Positions 25,017-33,716 of a stretch of DNA of 64,000 nt are shown in pieces; positions within the stretch are counted from its first letter, which is position 1; each line of letters starts with the position of its first letter. The stretch is taken from assembly GCF_003751445.1 (NCBI RefSeq), contig NZ_RJUU01000001.1, forward strand, positions 67,001 to 131,000. The letters are read 5' to 3'. The position numbers and the translations under genes are program-made. The stretch comes from Streptomyces sp. 840.1 (lineage in GTDB: Bacteria; Actinomycetota; Actinomycetes; Streptomycetales; Streptomycetaceae). The notes beneath the pieces were generated by a model. The model did no database searches. It worked only from the letters and a program-made list of their open reading frames with translations, and was not told the origin of the DNA.

Positions 25017-26378
25017 GTGAGCAAGGACCTCAGCCGGACCGCGTACGACCACCTGTGGATGCACTTCACCCGCATGTCGGACTACGAGAACGCAAGCGTT
25101 CCCACCATCGTGCGTGGCGAGGGCACCTACATCTTCGACGACCAGGGCAAGCGCTACCTCGACGGCCTGTCCGGCCTGTTCGTGGTCAACGCCGGCCACG
25201 GCCGCCGCGAGCTCGCCGAGGCCGCGTACAAGCAGGCGCAGGAGCTGGCCTTCTTCCCGGTGTGGTCCTACGCCCACCCCAAGGCCGTCGAACTGGCCGA
25301 GCGCCTCGCCGACTACGCCCCGGGCGACCTCAACAAGGTCTTCTTCACCACCGGTGGCGGCGAGGCCGTCGAGACCGCGTGGAAGCTGGCGAAGCAGTAC
25401 TTCAAGCTCAAGGGCAAGCCGACCAAGTACAAGGTCATCTCGCGCGCGGTCGCCTACCACGGCACCCCGCAGGGCGCCCTGTCCATCACCGGACTCCCCG
25501 CCCTCAAGGCCCCGTTCGAGCCGCTGGTGCCCGGCGCGCACAAGGTGCCGAACACCAACATCTACCGCGCCCCGCTCTTCGGCGACGACCCGGAGGCCTT
25601 CGGCCGCTGGGCCGCCGACCAGATCGAGCAGGAGATCCTCTTCGAGGGCCCCGAGACCGTCGCCGCGGTCTTCCTGGAGCCGGTGCAGAACGCCGGCGGC
25701 TGCTTCCCGCCGCCGCCCGGCTACTTCCAGCGGGTCCGCGAGATCTGCGACCAGTACGACGTGCTGCTCGTCTCCGACGAGGTCATCTGCGCCTTCGGCC
25801 GGCTCGGCACGATGTTCGCGTGCGACAAGTTCGGCTACGTACCGGACATGATCACCTGCGCCAAGGGCATGACGTCGGGCTACTCCCCGATCGGCGCCTG
25901 CATCATCTCGGACAAGCTCGCCGAGCCGTTCTACGAGGGCGACAACACCTTCCTGCACGGCTACACCTTCGGCGGCCACCCGGTCTCCGCGGCGGTCGGC
26001 CTCGCCAACCTCGACATCTTCGAGAAGGAAGGCCTCAACCAGCACGTCCTCGACAACGAGAACGCCTTCTTCACCACGCTGCAGAAGCTGCACGACCTGC
26101 CGATCGTCGGTGACGTCCGGGGCAACGGCTTCTTCTACGGCATCGAGCTGGTCAAGGACAAGGCCACCAAGGAGACGTTCACCGACGAGGAGACCGAGCG
26201 CGTCCTGTACGGCTTCCTCTCCAAGGCGCTGTACGACAGCGGTCTCTACTGCCGGGCCGACGACCGGGGTGACCCGGTCGTCCAGCTCGCGCCGCCGCTG
26301 ATCTCGGACCAGTCCACGTTCGACGAGATCGAGTCCATCCTGCGGTCCGTCCTGACGGAGGCCTGGACGAAGCTCTGA
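25017..26378 (+). CDS. Class III aminotransferase (putrescine/GABA/omega-amino acid type)
   Basis: A PLP enzyme of 453 residues. The cofactor lysine is K283 in CAKGMTSGYSPIG, with TTGGGEAVETAWKLA for phosphate binding and VSDEVICAFGRLG for the aspartate that contacts the pyridine nitrogen. The family moves the terminal amino group of diamines or omega-amino acids to pyruvate or 2-oxoglutarate. It starts 2 bp after the Lrp gene, so the two are an operon. With the two aldehyde dehydrogenases it gives a transaminase route from putrescine or GABA besides the PuuB-like oxidase route. The exact substrate is inferred. Confidence 0.92.
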   Translation: MSKDLSRTAYDHLWMHFTRMSDYENASVPTIVRGEGTYIFDDQGKRYLDGLSGLFVVNAGHGRRELAEAAYKQAQELAFFPVWSYAHPKAVELAERLADYAPGDLNKVFFTTGGGEAVETAWKLAKQYFKLKGKPTKYKVISRAVAYHGTPQGALSITGLPALKAPFEPLVPGAHKVPNTNIYRAPLFGDDPEAFGRWAADQIEQEILFEGPETVAAVFLEPVQNAGGCFPPPPGYFQRVREICDQYDVLLVSDEVICAFGRLGTMFACDKFGYVPDMITCAKGMTSGYSPIGACIISDKLAEPFYEGDNTFLHGYTFGGHPVSAAVGLANLDIFEKEGLNQHVLDNENAFFTTLQKLHDLPIVGDVRGNGFFYGIELVKDKATKETFTDEETERVLYGFLSKALYDSGLYCRADDRGDPVVQLAPPLISDQSTFDEIESILRSVLTEAWTKL

Positions 26379-26382
26379 CCGA

Positions 26383-26406
26383 TCGCTCGATCGGCTGATC
26401 GAGCGA
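26383..26406. terminator. Terminator hairpin after the aminotransferase gene
   Basis: Perfect 10-bp arms (26383-26392 and 26397-26406) with a 4-nt loop start 5 bp after the stop codon. Confidence 0.7.
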
Positions 26407-26470
26407 GCCCGGCTTGACCACAGCTTGACCCTCCACGGACGGTCCTCCAGCGGTCATTTCATACGGTCCA

Positions 26471-26522
26471 CACGGCCCGGATGCGCCCAGTCGAGTGGGA
26501 AGAGGCGCACCCGGGCCGCGTG
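26471..26522. terminator. Second imperfect hairpin downstream of the aminotransferase
   Basis: Arms 26471-26487 and about 26504-26522 pair over some 15 bp with one mismatch and a bulge. It may be a further terminator, or part of the leader of the ABC gene that follows. Confidence 0.4.
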
Positions 26523-26581
26523 CTGTGCGCACACCGCGGTCCGAATCCTTACGGTGCCGAGTGACCGATCGGCCCCCTCTT

Positions 26582-26603
26582 CGTTCCCCCGTACGGGGGA
26601 ACG
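26582..26603. promoter_or_regulatory. 22-bp perfect palindrome upstream of the ABC exporter genes
   Basis: The sequence is its own reverse complement over 22 bp, centred on GTAC with C5/G5 flanks. It ends 30 bp before the ATG at 26634. A palindrome of this size at this position is typical of a dimeric repressor operator. No regulator gene is adjacent on that side, so the binder is unknown. Confidence 0.55.
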
Positions 26604-26633
26604 GGATATCTGATCTGAACCGAGGTGTACGCC

Positions 26634-27371
26634 ATGGTGGCCCCGCCGGACAACGACGTGATCTGGGCGCGCTCCCTGCACCACTCCCACAACGGCTCAC
26701 CCGCGCTCGGCGGGGTGTCCCTGGGGATCCGCGACGGCGAGATCCTCGCCGTGACCGGCCCGCGCGGCAGCGGCAAGACGACCCTGCTGCACTGCCTGTC
26801 CGGCCAACTGGTGCCCAACGAGGGCGAGGTGTGGTTCAACAGCGTCCCCGTCCACACCATGGGACCCCGGCTGCGCGAACGGCTGCGGCGCGACAAGTTC
26901 GGCTGGATCGCCCCCGAGCCGCAACTCGTCCCGGAGCTGACCACCTGGGAGAACACCGCCCTTCCGCTGCTGCTGCGCGGCGCCTCGCACCGGGAGGCCA
27001 AGAAGGCCGCCATGGAGTGGCTGGAGCGCCTCGACATCGGCATGTGCGCCAGGAAGCGGCCGCACACCCTGCAGCAGAGCCAGCGGCAGCGGATCTCGGT
27101 GGCCCGCGCGCTGGCCACCGCCCCCGCCGTGATCTTCGCCGACGAGCCCACCGCGACCCTGCACCGCACCGACCGCACCCACGTACTGCGCACCCTGACC
27201 AGCGCGGCCCGCTCGCACGGCATCACGGTGGTCCTCGCCACGCACGACGCGGAGATCGCCGCCCTCGCGGACCGTGCGGTGCCGCTGCTGGACGGGCGCC
27301 GGGTCGCCACGGTCAAGCCGGCCGCCGGGACCGACACGGAGGGCCGCGCGGCGTGCTCGCTCTCCGTCTAG
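26634..27371 (+). CDS. ABC transporter ATP-binding protein with degenerate signature motif
   Basis: A 245-residue ATPase of the LolD/MacB class. Walker A (GPRGSGKTTLL) and Walker B (AVIFADEPTATL) with a switch His (VLATHDAEIA) are intact. The usual LSGGQ is replaced by LQQSQRQRISVARAL, so the signature glycines are missing. ATP hydrolysis may be altered. The ATG at 26634 lies 8 nt after GAGG; a GTG at 26625 is also in frame. Its end overlaps the permease start by 19 bp, so they form one unit. Confidence 0.88.
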   Translation: MVAPPDNDVIWARSLHHSHNGSPALGGVSLGIRDGEILAVTGPRGSGKTTLLHCLSGQLVPNEGEVWFNSVPVHTMGPRLRERLRRDKFGWIAPEPQLVPELTTWENTALPLLLRGASHREAKKAAMEWLERLDIGMCARKRPHTLQQSQRQRISVARALATAPAVIFADEPTATLHRTDRTHVLRTLTSAARSHGITVVLATHDAEIAALADRAVPLLDGRRVATVKPAAGTDTEGRAACSLSV

Positions 27372-28537
27372 CCCGCGGTTCCCATCCACTGGTCCTGGTG
27401 CGGCGGCTGATGGTCGCGGCCGCCTCCGCCGGGGTCGGCTTCCTCCTGCTGTGCACCCTGGGCTACGCCTCCGGGCACCCGGCGCACTCCGCGGGCTCCG
27501 TGCTGCGGCTGCTGTGGTGCCTCGTGCCGCTGGCCGCCACCGTGCAGTTCGCGGTCGCGGTGGCCCGTACGGACCCGAGCACCCGCCCGCGCGCCGGACT
27601 GTCCGCCGTCGGCCTCGGCCCGGTCCGGCTCAGCGTGCTCGCCGCCGTCTCCACCGCCGTCTCGTGCACCCTCGGTTCCATGGTGGCGCTGCTCTTCTTC
27701 CTCCACCTGCGCGGCGACCTGTCCGGGCTGCCGTTCGACGGTGCGGCGGCCGGGCTGCTGGACGCCCAGGCACCGCTGCCGCTCGCCGCCGTCCTGGTCC
27801 TGCTGACCCTGGTCCCCGCGGCGGCTGCGACGGCGAGCGCGCTGGCGCTGCGCACCAGCCCGGTGCGGGCGGCGGGCGTGCAGGACGGCTCGCAGGACCT
27901 GCTGCCCGAGGAACAGGTGCCCGCTCCGGCCGCCCCGCCGTCCGGACTGCCCTGGGGCGTCGCCCTGACCGCGGCCGGCCTCGCGGTCGAGGCGTACGCG
28001 AGCCGCGGCTCGTCCGGCAGCCCCTTCCCGCTCCCCGGAAAGCTCGACTCCACCCCGGCCTGGGTCCTGGTGGGCTGGACGCTGACGGCGATCGGCCTCG
28101 CCACGGCCGGCCCCGGCCTGACCCATCTCGCCGGACGGCTGCTCCAGGCGGTGCGCCCCGGAGCGGTACGGCTGCTGGCCGGCCGGGTGCTGATGGACGA
28201 GGCGCGCCGGATCGGCCGGCCGCTCGGCGTCGTCTGCGCGGTGCTCTCGGCGGTCGTCGCCGCGTTCGCCCTGTACGGGACGGGCCCCCGGCCCTTCGGA
28301 CCGCTCACCGCGCTCGGCGCCGTACTCGTCATCGGCTGCACAACGGCGACGCTGCTGACGTCCGCGCTGGAGGCGAGGCAGGCCCGCGCGGAGACGGCGC
28401 GGGCCCTGCTGCGGCTCGGCGCACCGGCCTCGGCGCTGCGGGCCGCCACCGCGCTGCGCGCGGCCGTGCTGCTCCTGGTCTTCGCCCCGCTGACCTGGGC
28501 TGTCGCCGAGCTGGCCGCCCTGCCGCTGACCGCCTGA
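27353..28537 (+). CDS. ABC transporter permease, FtsX-like
   Basis: A membrane protein of 394 residues with a short basic N-terminus (LALRLARGSHPLVLVRRL) and about eight hydrophobic segments. The C-terminal half contains the ARALLRLGAPASALRAATALRAAVLLLV stretch typical of FtsX-fold permeases. It is about half the size of full duplicated FtsX/MacB-type permeases of actinomycetes. The GTG start at 27353 lies inside the ATPase gene and has GGAGG about 10 nt before it. Substrate is unknown; export is more likely than import as no binding protein is encoded. Confidence 0.82.
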   Translation: MLALRLARGSHPLVLVRRLMVAAASAGVGFLLLCTLGYASGHPAHSAGSVLRLLWCLVPLAATVQFAVAVARTDPSTRPRAGLSAVGLGPVRLSVLAAVSTAVSCTLGSMVALLFFLHLRGDLSGLPFDGAAAGLLDAQAPLPLAAVLVLLTLVPAAAATASALALRTSPVRAAGVQDGSQDLLPEEQVPAPAAPPSGLPWGVALTAAGLAVEAYASRGSSGSPFPLPGKLDSTPAWVLVGWTLTAIGLATAGPGLTHLAGRLLQAVRPGAVRLLAGRVLMDEARRIGRPLGVVCAVLSAVVAAFALYGTGPRPFGPLTALGAVLVIGCTTATLLTSALEARQARAETARALLRLGAPASALRAATALRAAVLLLVFAPLTWAVAELAALPLTA

Positions 28538-28592
28538 GCGGCCGGGCGGACGCCGCCGGGGCGGGCCGGGGGCCGGTCCGTAGCATGAGGGC

Positions 28593-29711
28593 GTGGAGAC
28601 CCCGGACGAGAGCATTCCCGCACCCGGCGGCGAGATCGAGTCGCTCGCCGAATTCGACGCGGCGGCCGCCGCCGGCTCACTGGCCGGGCGCCGCGTCCAG
28701 TCCGTCGACCTGACGGAGCGCGGCGCCGCCCTGCTCGCCGCCGACACCTCGGGCGCCGTCTTCCTCGGCTGTCCGATGACGCCCGACGCGGCGGAGAAGG
28801 TACGGGCCGACGGGGCGTTCGTCTTCCCGCCGGTGCCGGGCCTCCCCTTCGACCCCTACCGCGGCCTGCTCTACTCCCCCGACGCGCTCTACGACGGGCT
28901 GGCGAAGGGCGGTTACGAGGAGACGCCGGACGCCCGCGCCTACCGCTGGTTCCGGGCGACGCGGTCCAACGGTGACGCGTTCGCGTCGATGCTCCGCGCA
29001 CTCCACGACGACGCGGTCTCCGACGCCCTGGAGGAACTCCTGGCCGGGGCGCGGGTGGTCGGCGTGATGGGCGGCCACGCGACGGCCCGGGGCAGCGACT
29101 CCTACGCGGGCGCGGCCCGCCTCGGCCGGACCCTGGCCCGCAGCGGTCTCACGGTCGCCACCGGCGGCGGACCGGGCGCGATGGAGGCGGCGAACCTCGG
29201 CGCCTACGCGGCCCCGCACCCCGACCCGATGCTGGACGAGGCCTGCCGACTCCTGGCCGCCGTACCCTCGTTCACCCCCTCCGTCTCCGACTGGGCACTG
29301 GCGGCGTTCGCCGTGCGGGAGCGGTGGCCGGACGGCGGCGGCTCGGTGTCGATCCCCACCTGGTTCTACGGGCACGAGCCGCCGAACCCGTTCGCCGGCC
29401 ACATCGCGAAGTACTTCGCCAACGCCCTGCGCGAGGACGGGCTGCTGGCCCGCTCGACGGCGGGCGTGATCTTCCTGCCCGGCGCGGCCGGCACCGTCCA
29501 GGAGATCTTCGACAGCGCCACCCCGAACTACTACGGCTCACGCGGCGACCCCGCCCCGATGGTGCTGGTGGGCCGGGACCACTGGACCCGCGAACTGCCC
29601 GCCTGGCCCCTGCTGCGGGCGCTCGCCGCGGACCGGCCGATGGCGGCCCGTATCGCGCTGGTGGACACGGTGGAGGAAGCGCCCGGGGCGCTGGCGCGGC
29701 TGTCGGCGTAG
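28593..29711 (+). CDS. LOG/SLOG-family Rossmann protein
   Basis: 372 residues. The C-terminal half (about 150-372) has the lysine-decarboxylase-like/SLOG fold: GVMGGHATARGSDSYAGAA, then ATGGGPGAMEAANLGAY as nucleotide-binding loop, then LPGAAGTVQEIF. In cytokinin-activating LOG enzymes the last motif is PGGxGTxxE; here the second Gly is Ala but the Thr and Glu remain. The first 150 residues are an extra domain not found in short LOG proteins. The GTG start follows GAGG. Function could be nucleotide phosphoribohydrolase or nucleotide-ligand binding; this is not decided by sequence. Confidence 0.85.
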   Translation: METPDESIPAPGGEIESLAEFDAAAAAGSLAGRRVQSVDLTERGAALLAADTSGAVFLGCPMTPDAAEKVRADGAFVFPPVPGLPFDPYRGLLYSPDALYDGLAKGGYEETPDARAYRWFRATRSNGDAFASMLRALHDDAVSDALEELLAGARVVGVMGGHATARGSDSYAGAARLGRTLARSGLTVATGGGPGAMEAANLGAYAAPHPDPMLDEACRLLAAVPSFTPSVSDWALAAFAVRERWPDGGGSVSIPTWFYGHEPPNPFAGHIAKYFANALREDGLLARSTAGVIFLPGAAGTVQEIFDSATPNYYGSRGDPAPMVLVGRDHWTRELPAWPLLRALAADRPMAARIALVDTVEEAPGALARLSA

Positions 29712-29745
29712 CGGCCGGGCCGGGGCGTCGTGGATACGGGGCCCA

Positions 29746-29784
29746 GTTGTCAGAACACACACGGGCCCCTGTTGTCAGAACACA
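29746..29784. repeat. Two copies of a 14-bp repeat, period 25 bp
   Basis: GTTGTCAGAACACA occurs at 29746-29759 and 29771-29784, each preceded by GGGCCC-type sequence. The second copy contains the stop codon of the ABC ATPase gene. It looks like a small tandem duplication of the 3' end of that gene, in the gap between convergent genes. Confidence 0.75.
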
Positions 29785-30800
29785 GCGGGCAGTACGACGC
29801 TCTCCGCCGCGTCGAAGGTGACGCCGACGACCGCGCCCTCCTCCGGTGTGCCGCGCAGCGGGCACTCGGCGTCCAGCGCCGGTCCGTGCTCGGGACGCAG
29901 GGTCACGGCAACGTGGTTGCCCCGGAAGGTGCGGGCGGCCACCGTGCAGCGCAGGCCGTCCTCCGGGGCGCCGATCCGGACTCCGGCCGGACGCACCAGC
30001 AGGTCGCAGGCGCCCTGCGGTGAACCGGCGGGCACCGGCACCTTGCCCCAGTCCGTGTCGGCGGCCTCACCGGTGACGGTCGCCTCCACCACGTTGTCGA
30101 AGCCGAGGAAGCGGGCGACGAAGGCCGACGCGGGGTGCTGCCAGACCTCCAGCGGGGTGCCCACCTGGGCGATGCGCCCGTCGCGCATCACGACGACGCG
30201 GTCGGCCAGCGCGAAGGCCTCGCCCTGGTCGTGGGTGACGGCGAGCACGGTGGTGCCCAAGCGGGCGAAGAGCGTGCGCAGTTCGACGACGAGGCGTTCG
30301 CGCAGACTGCGGTCCAGCTGGCCGAGCGGCTCGTCCAGCATCAGCAGCCTGGGCCGGGGCGCGAGCGCGCGGGCCAGGGCGACGCGCTGCTGCTCGCCGC
30401 CGGAGAGCGCGGCGACGGCCCGCCGCTCGGCGCCGGGCAGCCCCACCAGGTCGAGGAGCCCGGCGACCTTGCCGTCCCGCTCGCTCCGGCCCACGCCGCG
30501 CATCCGCAGCCCGAAGGCGACGTTGGCGCCGACGTCCCGGTGCGGGAACAGCTGGTGGTCCTGGAACATCAGGCCGAGCCCGCGCCGGTGCACCGGTACC
30601 CCGGCCTGGTCCGCCCCGTCGAGCAGTACCCGCCCGCCGTCCGGCTGCTGGAGACCGGCCACCACCCGCAGCAGCGTCGACTTCCCGCTGCCGCTCGGGC
30701 CCAGCACACAGACGATCTCGTGGTCGGCGACCTCCAGGTCGACCGCGTCCAGCACCGCCCGGTCGCCGAAGCGCACCGTGGCCGATTCGAGTGTCAGCAT
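29775..30800 (-). CDS. thiQ: Thiamine-type ABC transporter ATP-binding protein
   Basis: 341 residues. It has Walker A (LGPSGSGKSTLL), signature LSGGEQQRVALARAL, Walker B (LLMLDEPLGQLD) and switch His (VTHDQGEAF), followed by a C-terminal TOBE-like regulatory part (about 240-341). It powers the permease encoded 13 bp upstream. Thiamine as substrate is inferred from the TPP riboswitch at the head of the operon. ThiQ of enterobacteria is shorter; this longer form with TOBE is close to the FbpC/PotA type, so an iron or other substrate would be the alternative without the riboswitch. Confidence 0.88.
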   Translation of the reverse strand: MLTLESATVRFGDRAVLDAVDLEVADHEIVCVLGPSGSGKSTLLRVVAGLQQPDGGRVLLDGADQAGVPVHRRGLGLMFQDHQLFPHRDVGANVAFGLRMRGVGRSERDGKVAGLLDLVGLPGAERRAVAALSGGEQQRVALARALAPRPRLLMLDEPLGQLDRSLRERLVVELRTLFARLGTTVLAVTHDQGEAFALADRVVVMRDGRIAQVGTPLEVWQHPASAFVARFLGFDNVVEATVTGEAADTDWGKVPVPAGSPQGACDLLVRPAGVRIGAPEDGLRCTVAARTFRGNHVAVTLRPEHGPALDAECPLRGTPEEGAVVGVTFDAAESVVLPAVF

Positions 30801-30813
30801 CGTGTCGGCATCC

Positions 30814-32538
30814 TTAGAACTCGCCGGATCGGTCGGTGCGGATGCGTTCGAGCAGCAGCAGGGACACCGCGCACACGAGCATCAGAATGGTGCTGAGGGC
30901 CATCGCCTGGCCGTAGTTGAGATCCCCGGAGCGCCCCAGCAGCCGGGCCACGGCCACCGGCAGCGTCGGGTTGTCGGGCCGCGCGATGAACACCGTGGCG
31001 CCGAACTCCCCCAGCGACACGGCGAACGCGAAGCCCGCCGCCACCAGCAGCGCCCGGCGCACCAGCGGCAGGTCCACCTCGCGCCAGGCCCGCAGCGGTG
31101 AGGCGCCGAGCACCGCGGCCGCCTCGCGCAGCCGCCCGTCCACCGCGCGCAGGACCGGCAGCATGGTCCGTACGACGAACGGCACCCCGACCAGCGCCTG
31201 GGCGAGCGGCACCAGGATCCAGGAGGTCCGCAGGTCCAGCGGCGGCTTGTCCAGGGTGATCAAGAAGCCGAAGCCGACGGTGACGGCGGAGACCCCGAGC
31301 GGGAGCATCAGGAGCGCGTCGAAACCCCTGACCAGCCGCCCGGCCCGCCTGGTCAGCGCCGCCGCGGCCAGGCCCCCGACGACCAGCGCGATGGCGGTCG
31401 CGACCAGGGCGTACCGCAGCGAGTTCCAGATCGCCTCGATGGGCGCGACCAGGAACGTACCGCTGTTCGCCGCCGCCGAGCCCAGCGCCCGGTAGTAGCC
31501 GAGGCCGTGACCGCCGGGCAGGTCGAGCGAGCGCTCCACCAGGATGGCGAGCGGCAGCAGGATCAGCACCAGCACGGTCAGCAGAACGCCTGTGAGCAGC
31601 GCCCATTGGCCCGCGCCGCGCGGTCGGCGGGCGGTCTGCGCCGGGTCGACGAGCTTCAGCGCGGTCTCCCTGCGCCGTACGGTCCAGGCGTGCACGGCGA
31701 GGATCGCGCCGACTGCGGCGAACTGCACGAGCGTGAGCACCGCTGCCGTGGGCAGGGCGAGCAACTGCGCGGTCTGGCGGTAGATCTCCACCTCCAGCGT
31801 GGAGAATCCGGGGCCGCCGAGGATCTGGACGACGCCGAAGGAGGTGAAGGTGAAGAGGAAGACCATCAGCGCGGCCGCGGCCACGGCGGGAGCGAGCGCC
31901 GGAAGCGTCACCCGCCGCCAGGCGGCGAACCGTCCGGCGCCCAGGACCCGCGCCGCCTCCTCCTGCCGGGGGTCCAGCTGCGACCACAGCCCGCCGACGG
32001 TGCGCACGACGACCGCGTAGTTGAAGAAGACATGGGCCAGCAGGATCGCCCACACCGTGGTGTCGAGCCGGACGCCCCACAGGTCGTCGAGGAAACCCCC
32101 GCGCCCCAGCAACGCCAGGAACGCGGTGCCCACGACGACGGTCGGCAGCACGAACGGCACCGTGACGACCGCGCGCAGCAACTGCTTGCCCGGGAAGTCG
32201 AACCGGGCGAACACGTAGGCGCCCGGCAGGGCGATCAGCAGGGTCAGCGCGGTCGAGGCGAGCGCCTGCCAGAGCGTGAACCAGAGGACCTCGCGGATGT
32301 CCGGCCGGCTCAGCACCTCGCCGATCCGGCCGAACTGCCAGACGCCGCCGTCCTTGAGCCCGCGTCCCACGATCGCGACGACGGGGTAGGCGAAGAACAC
32401 CGCGAAGAAGGCGACGGGCACGGCCATCAGACCGAGCCGCACCGCGCTCCCGCGCCGCGACCGGGTGCGCGCGGCCTTCCCGCGCGCGCCCGGTCCGCGT
32501 ACGGGAGGCTTCGCTACTTCACTACGAGCGAGGACCAT
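30814..32538 (-). CDS. thiP: Thiamine-type ABC transporter permease (two-domain, ThiP-like)
   Basis: A fused double permease of 574 residues with about twelve membrane spans. Each half has an EAA loop: EEAARVLGAGRFAAW in the first and REAAAVLGASPLRAW in the second. This layout is that of ThiP and FbpB. The ATG at 32538 is used; a GTG at 32550 is also possible. Its start lies inside the 3' end of the binding-protein gene, overlapping by about 25 bp, so translation is probably coupled. Basic residues dominate the first 35 positions. Confidence 0.88.
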   Translation of the reverse strand: MVLARSEVAKPPVRGPGARGKAARTRSRRGSAVRLGLMAVPVAFFAVFFAYPVVAIVGRGLKDGGVWQFGRIGEVLSRPDIREVLWFTLWQALASTALTLLIALPGAYVFARFDFPGKQLLRAVVTVPFVLPTVVVGTAFLALLGRGGFLDDLWGVRLDTTVWAILLAHVFFNYAVVVRTVGGLWSQLDPRQEEAARVLGAGRFAAWRRVTLPALAPAVAAAALMVFLFTFTSFGVVQILGGPGFSTLEVEIYRQTAQLLALPTAAVLTLVQFAAVGAILAVHAWTVRRRETALKLVDPAQTARRPRGAGQWALLTGVLLTVLVLILLPLAILVERSLDLPGGHGLGYYRALGSAAANSGTFLVAPIEAIWNSLRYALVATAIALVVGGLAAAALTRRAGRLVRGFDALLMLPLGVSAVTVGFGFLITLDKPPLDLRTSWILVPLAQALVGVPFVVRTMLPVLRAVDGRLREAAAVLGASPLRAWREVDLPLVRRALLVAAGFAFAVSLGEFGATVFIARPDNPTLPVAVARLLGRSGDLNYGQAMALSTILMLVCAVSLLLLERIRTDRSGEF

Positions 32539-33617
32539 GACTGGACCCACTGCTCACGGTTCTTGGCGATCGTGTCGGGGGCGACGGTCGCCGGCTTGTC
32601 CGCGGTGGTCCCGAACCTGGTGAAGAGTTCCGGCACCTTCGCGCCCTTGGTGACCGGGCTGACGAACATGTTGAGCGGCATGTCCTCCTGGAACTTCTTG
32701 CTGATCAGGAAGTCCAGCAGGGCCTTGCCGCCCGCCTCGTTCTTCGCGCCGTCGAGCAGACCGGCGAACTCGATCTGCCGGAAGCACGTCGCGGTGGCGA
32801 CCCCGGTCGGGGCGGTCTTGGGCTGCGGGTCCGCGTACAGCACCTCGACGGGCGGGCTGGAGGCGTAGCTGACGACGAGCGGCCGGTCGGCCTTGGCCTT
32901 CTTGCCGCCGGCCGAGCCGGAGAACGCCTCGTTGTACGCCTGCTCCCAGCCGTCGACGACCTTGACGCCGTTGTCCTTCAGCTTCTTCCAGTAGTCCTGG
33001 TAGCCGTCCTGGCCGTAGGTGGCGATGCTGCCGAGGAGGAAGCCGAGGCCGGGCGACGAGGTCGCGGCGTTCTCGGTGACGAGGAGGTTCTTGTACGCGG
33101 GCTTCGCCAGGTCGTCGAAGGACTTCGGCGGTGCGAGCTTCTTGTCCGCGAAGTACTTCTTGTCGTAGTTGACGCAGATGTCGCCGGTGTCGACCGGGGT
33201 GACCCGGTGCTTCGCGGCGTCCAGCTGGACGTCGGACGCGACCTGGCCGAGGCCCTTGGCGGCGTACGGCGTGAAGAGGCCGTTGTCGAGTGCGCGGGAC
33301 AGCAGGGTGTTGTCGACGCCGAAGAACACGTCGCCGCGCGGTGAGCCCTTGGTCAGGATCTCCTGGTTGAGGGCGGCGCCGGCGTCACCGCTCTTCAGCA
33401 CCTTGACCGTGTAGCCGGTCTCCCGGGTGAACTCCTTCAGCACGCCCTTGGACGCGTTGAAGGAGTCGTGGCTGACGAGCGTGACGGTCTTGGAGCCGGA
33501 GCCCTTGGTGCCGCCGGAACCGGACCCCGAGTCGTCGGAGCTCCCGCAGCCGGCGAGCGCGGTCGCGCCGATCGCCGCGGCGACGGCGGTCACCGCGAGC
33601 TTCTTGGTGGTGCTCAT
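32514..33617 (-). CDS. thiB: Thiamine-type ABC transporter substrate-binding lipoprotein
   Basis: 367 residues. The signal peptide ends in the lipobox LAGC (C24), followed by a Ser/Gly-rich linker and a mature domain starting TVTLVSHDSFNAS. VSHDSFN, GDVFFGVDNTLLSRA and the VDTGDICVNYDKKYF segment are typical of ThiB/TbpA receptors. The ATG has a strong AGGAGG 7 nt upstream. It is the first gene of the operon and lies behind a TPP riboswitch, which makes thiamine or a precursor the likely ligand. Confidence 0.92.
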   Translation of the reverse strand: MSTTKKLAVTAVAAAIGATALAGCGSSDDSGSGSGGTKGSGSKTVTLVSHDSFNASKGVLKEFTRETGYTVKVLKSGDAGAALNQEILTKGSPRGDVFFGVDNTLLSRALDNGLFTPYAAKGLGQVASDVQLDAAKHRVTPVDTGDICVNYDKKYFADKKLAPPKSFDDLAKPAYKNLLVTENAATSSPGLGFLLGSIATYGQDGYQDYWKKLKDNGVKVVDGWEQAYNEAFSGSAGGKKAKADRPLVVSYASSPPVEVLYADPQPKTAPTGVATATCFRQIEFAGLLDGAKNEAGGKALLDFLISKKFQEDMPLNMFVSPVTKGAKVPELFTRFGTTADKPATVAPDTIAKNREQWVQSWSSLVVK

Positions 33618-33652
33618 GTGATTCCTCCTGGGGGTGACCAGGAAGAGACGCG

Positions 33653-33692
33653 GCCCTGCCCGCGCCGGCGGAGAACCGGAAGCGGGCAGGGC
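33653..33692 (-). promoter_or_regulatory. Hairpin in the expression platform of the TPP riboswitch
   Basis: A perfect 11-bp stem (33653-33663 with 33682-33692) lies between the aptamer and the thiB start, ending about 35 nt before the ATG. It may act as a terminator stem, or as a spacer in a translation-control switch; the AGGAGG of thiB lies outside the stem. Confidence 0.5.
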
Positions 33693-33716
33693 GCAACAGC
33701 TTGAGTAAGGTCCGAA

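Noticed and set aside
29746..29784. Start of a CRISPR or iteron array
   Set aside because: There are only two copies, with an 11-bp gap between them, and no further repeats or cas/rep genes. No CRISPR-like array was seen anywhere in the window.
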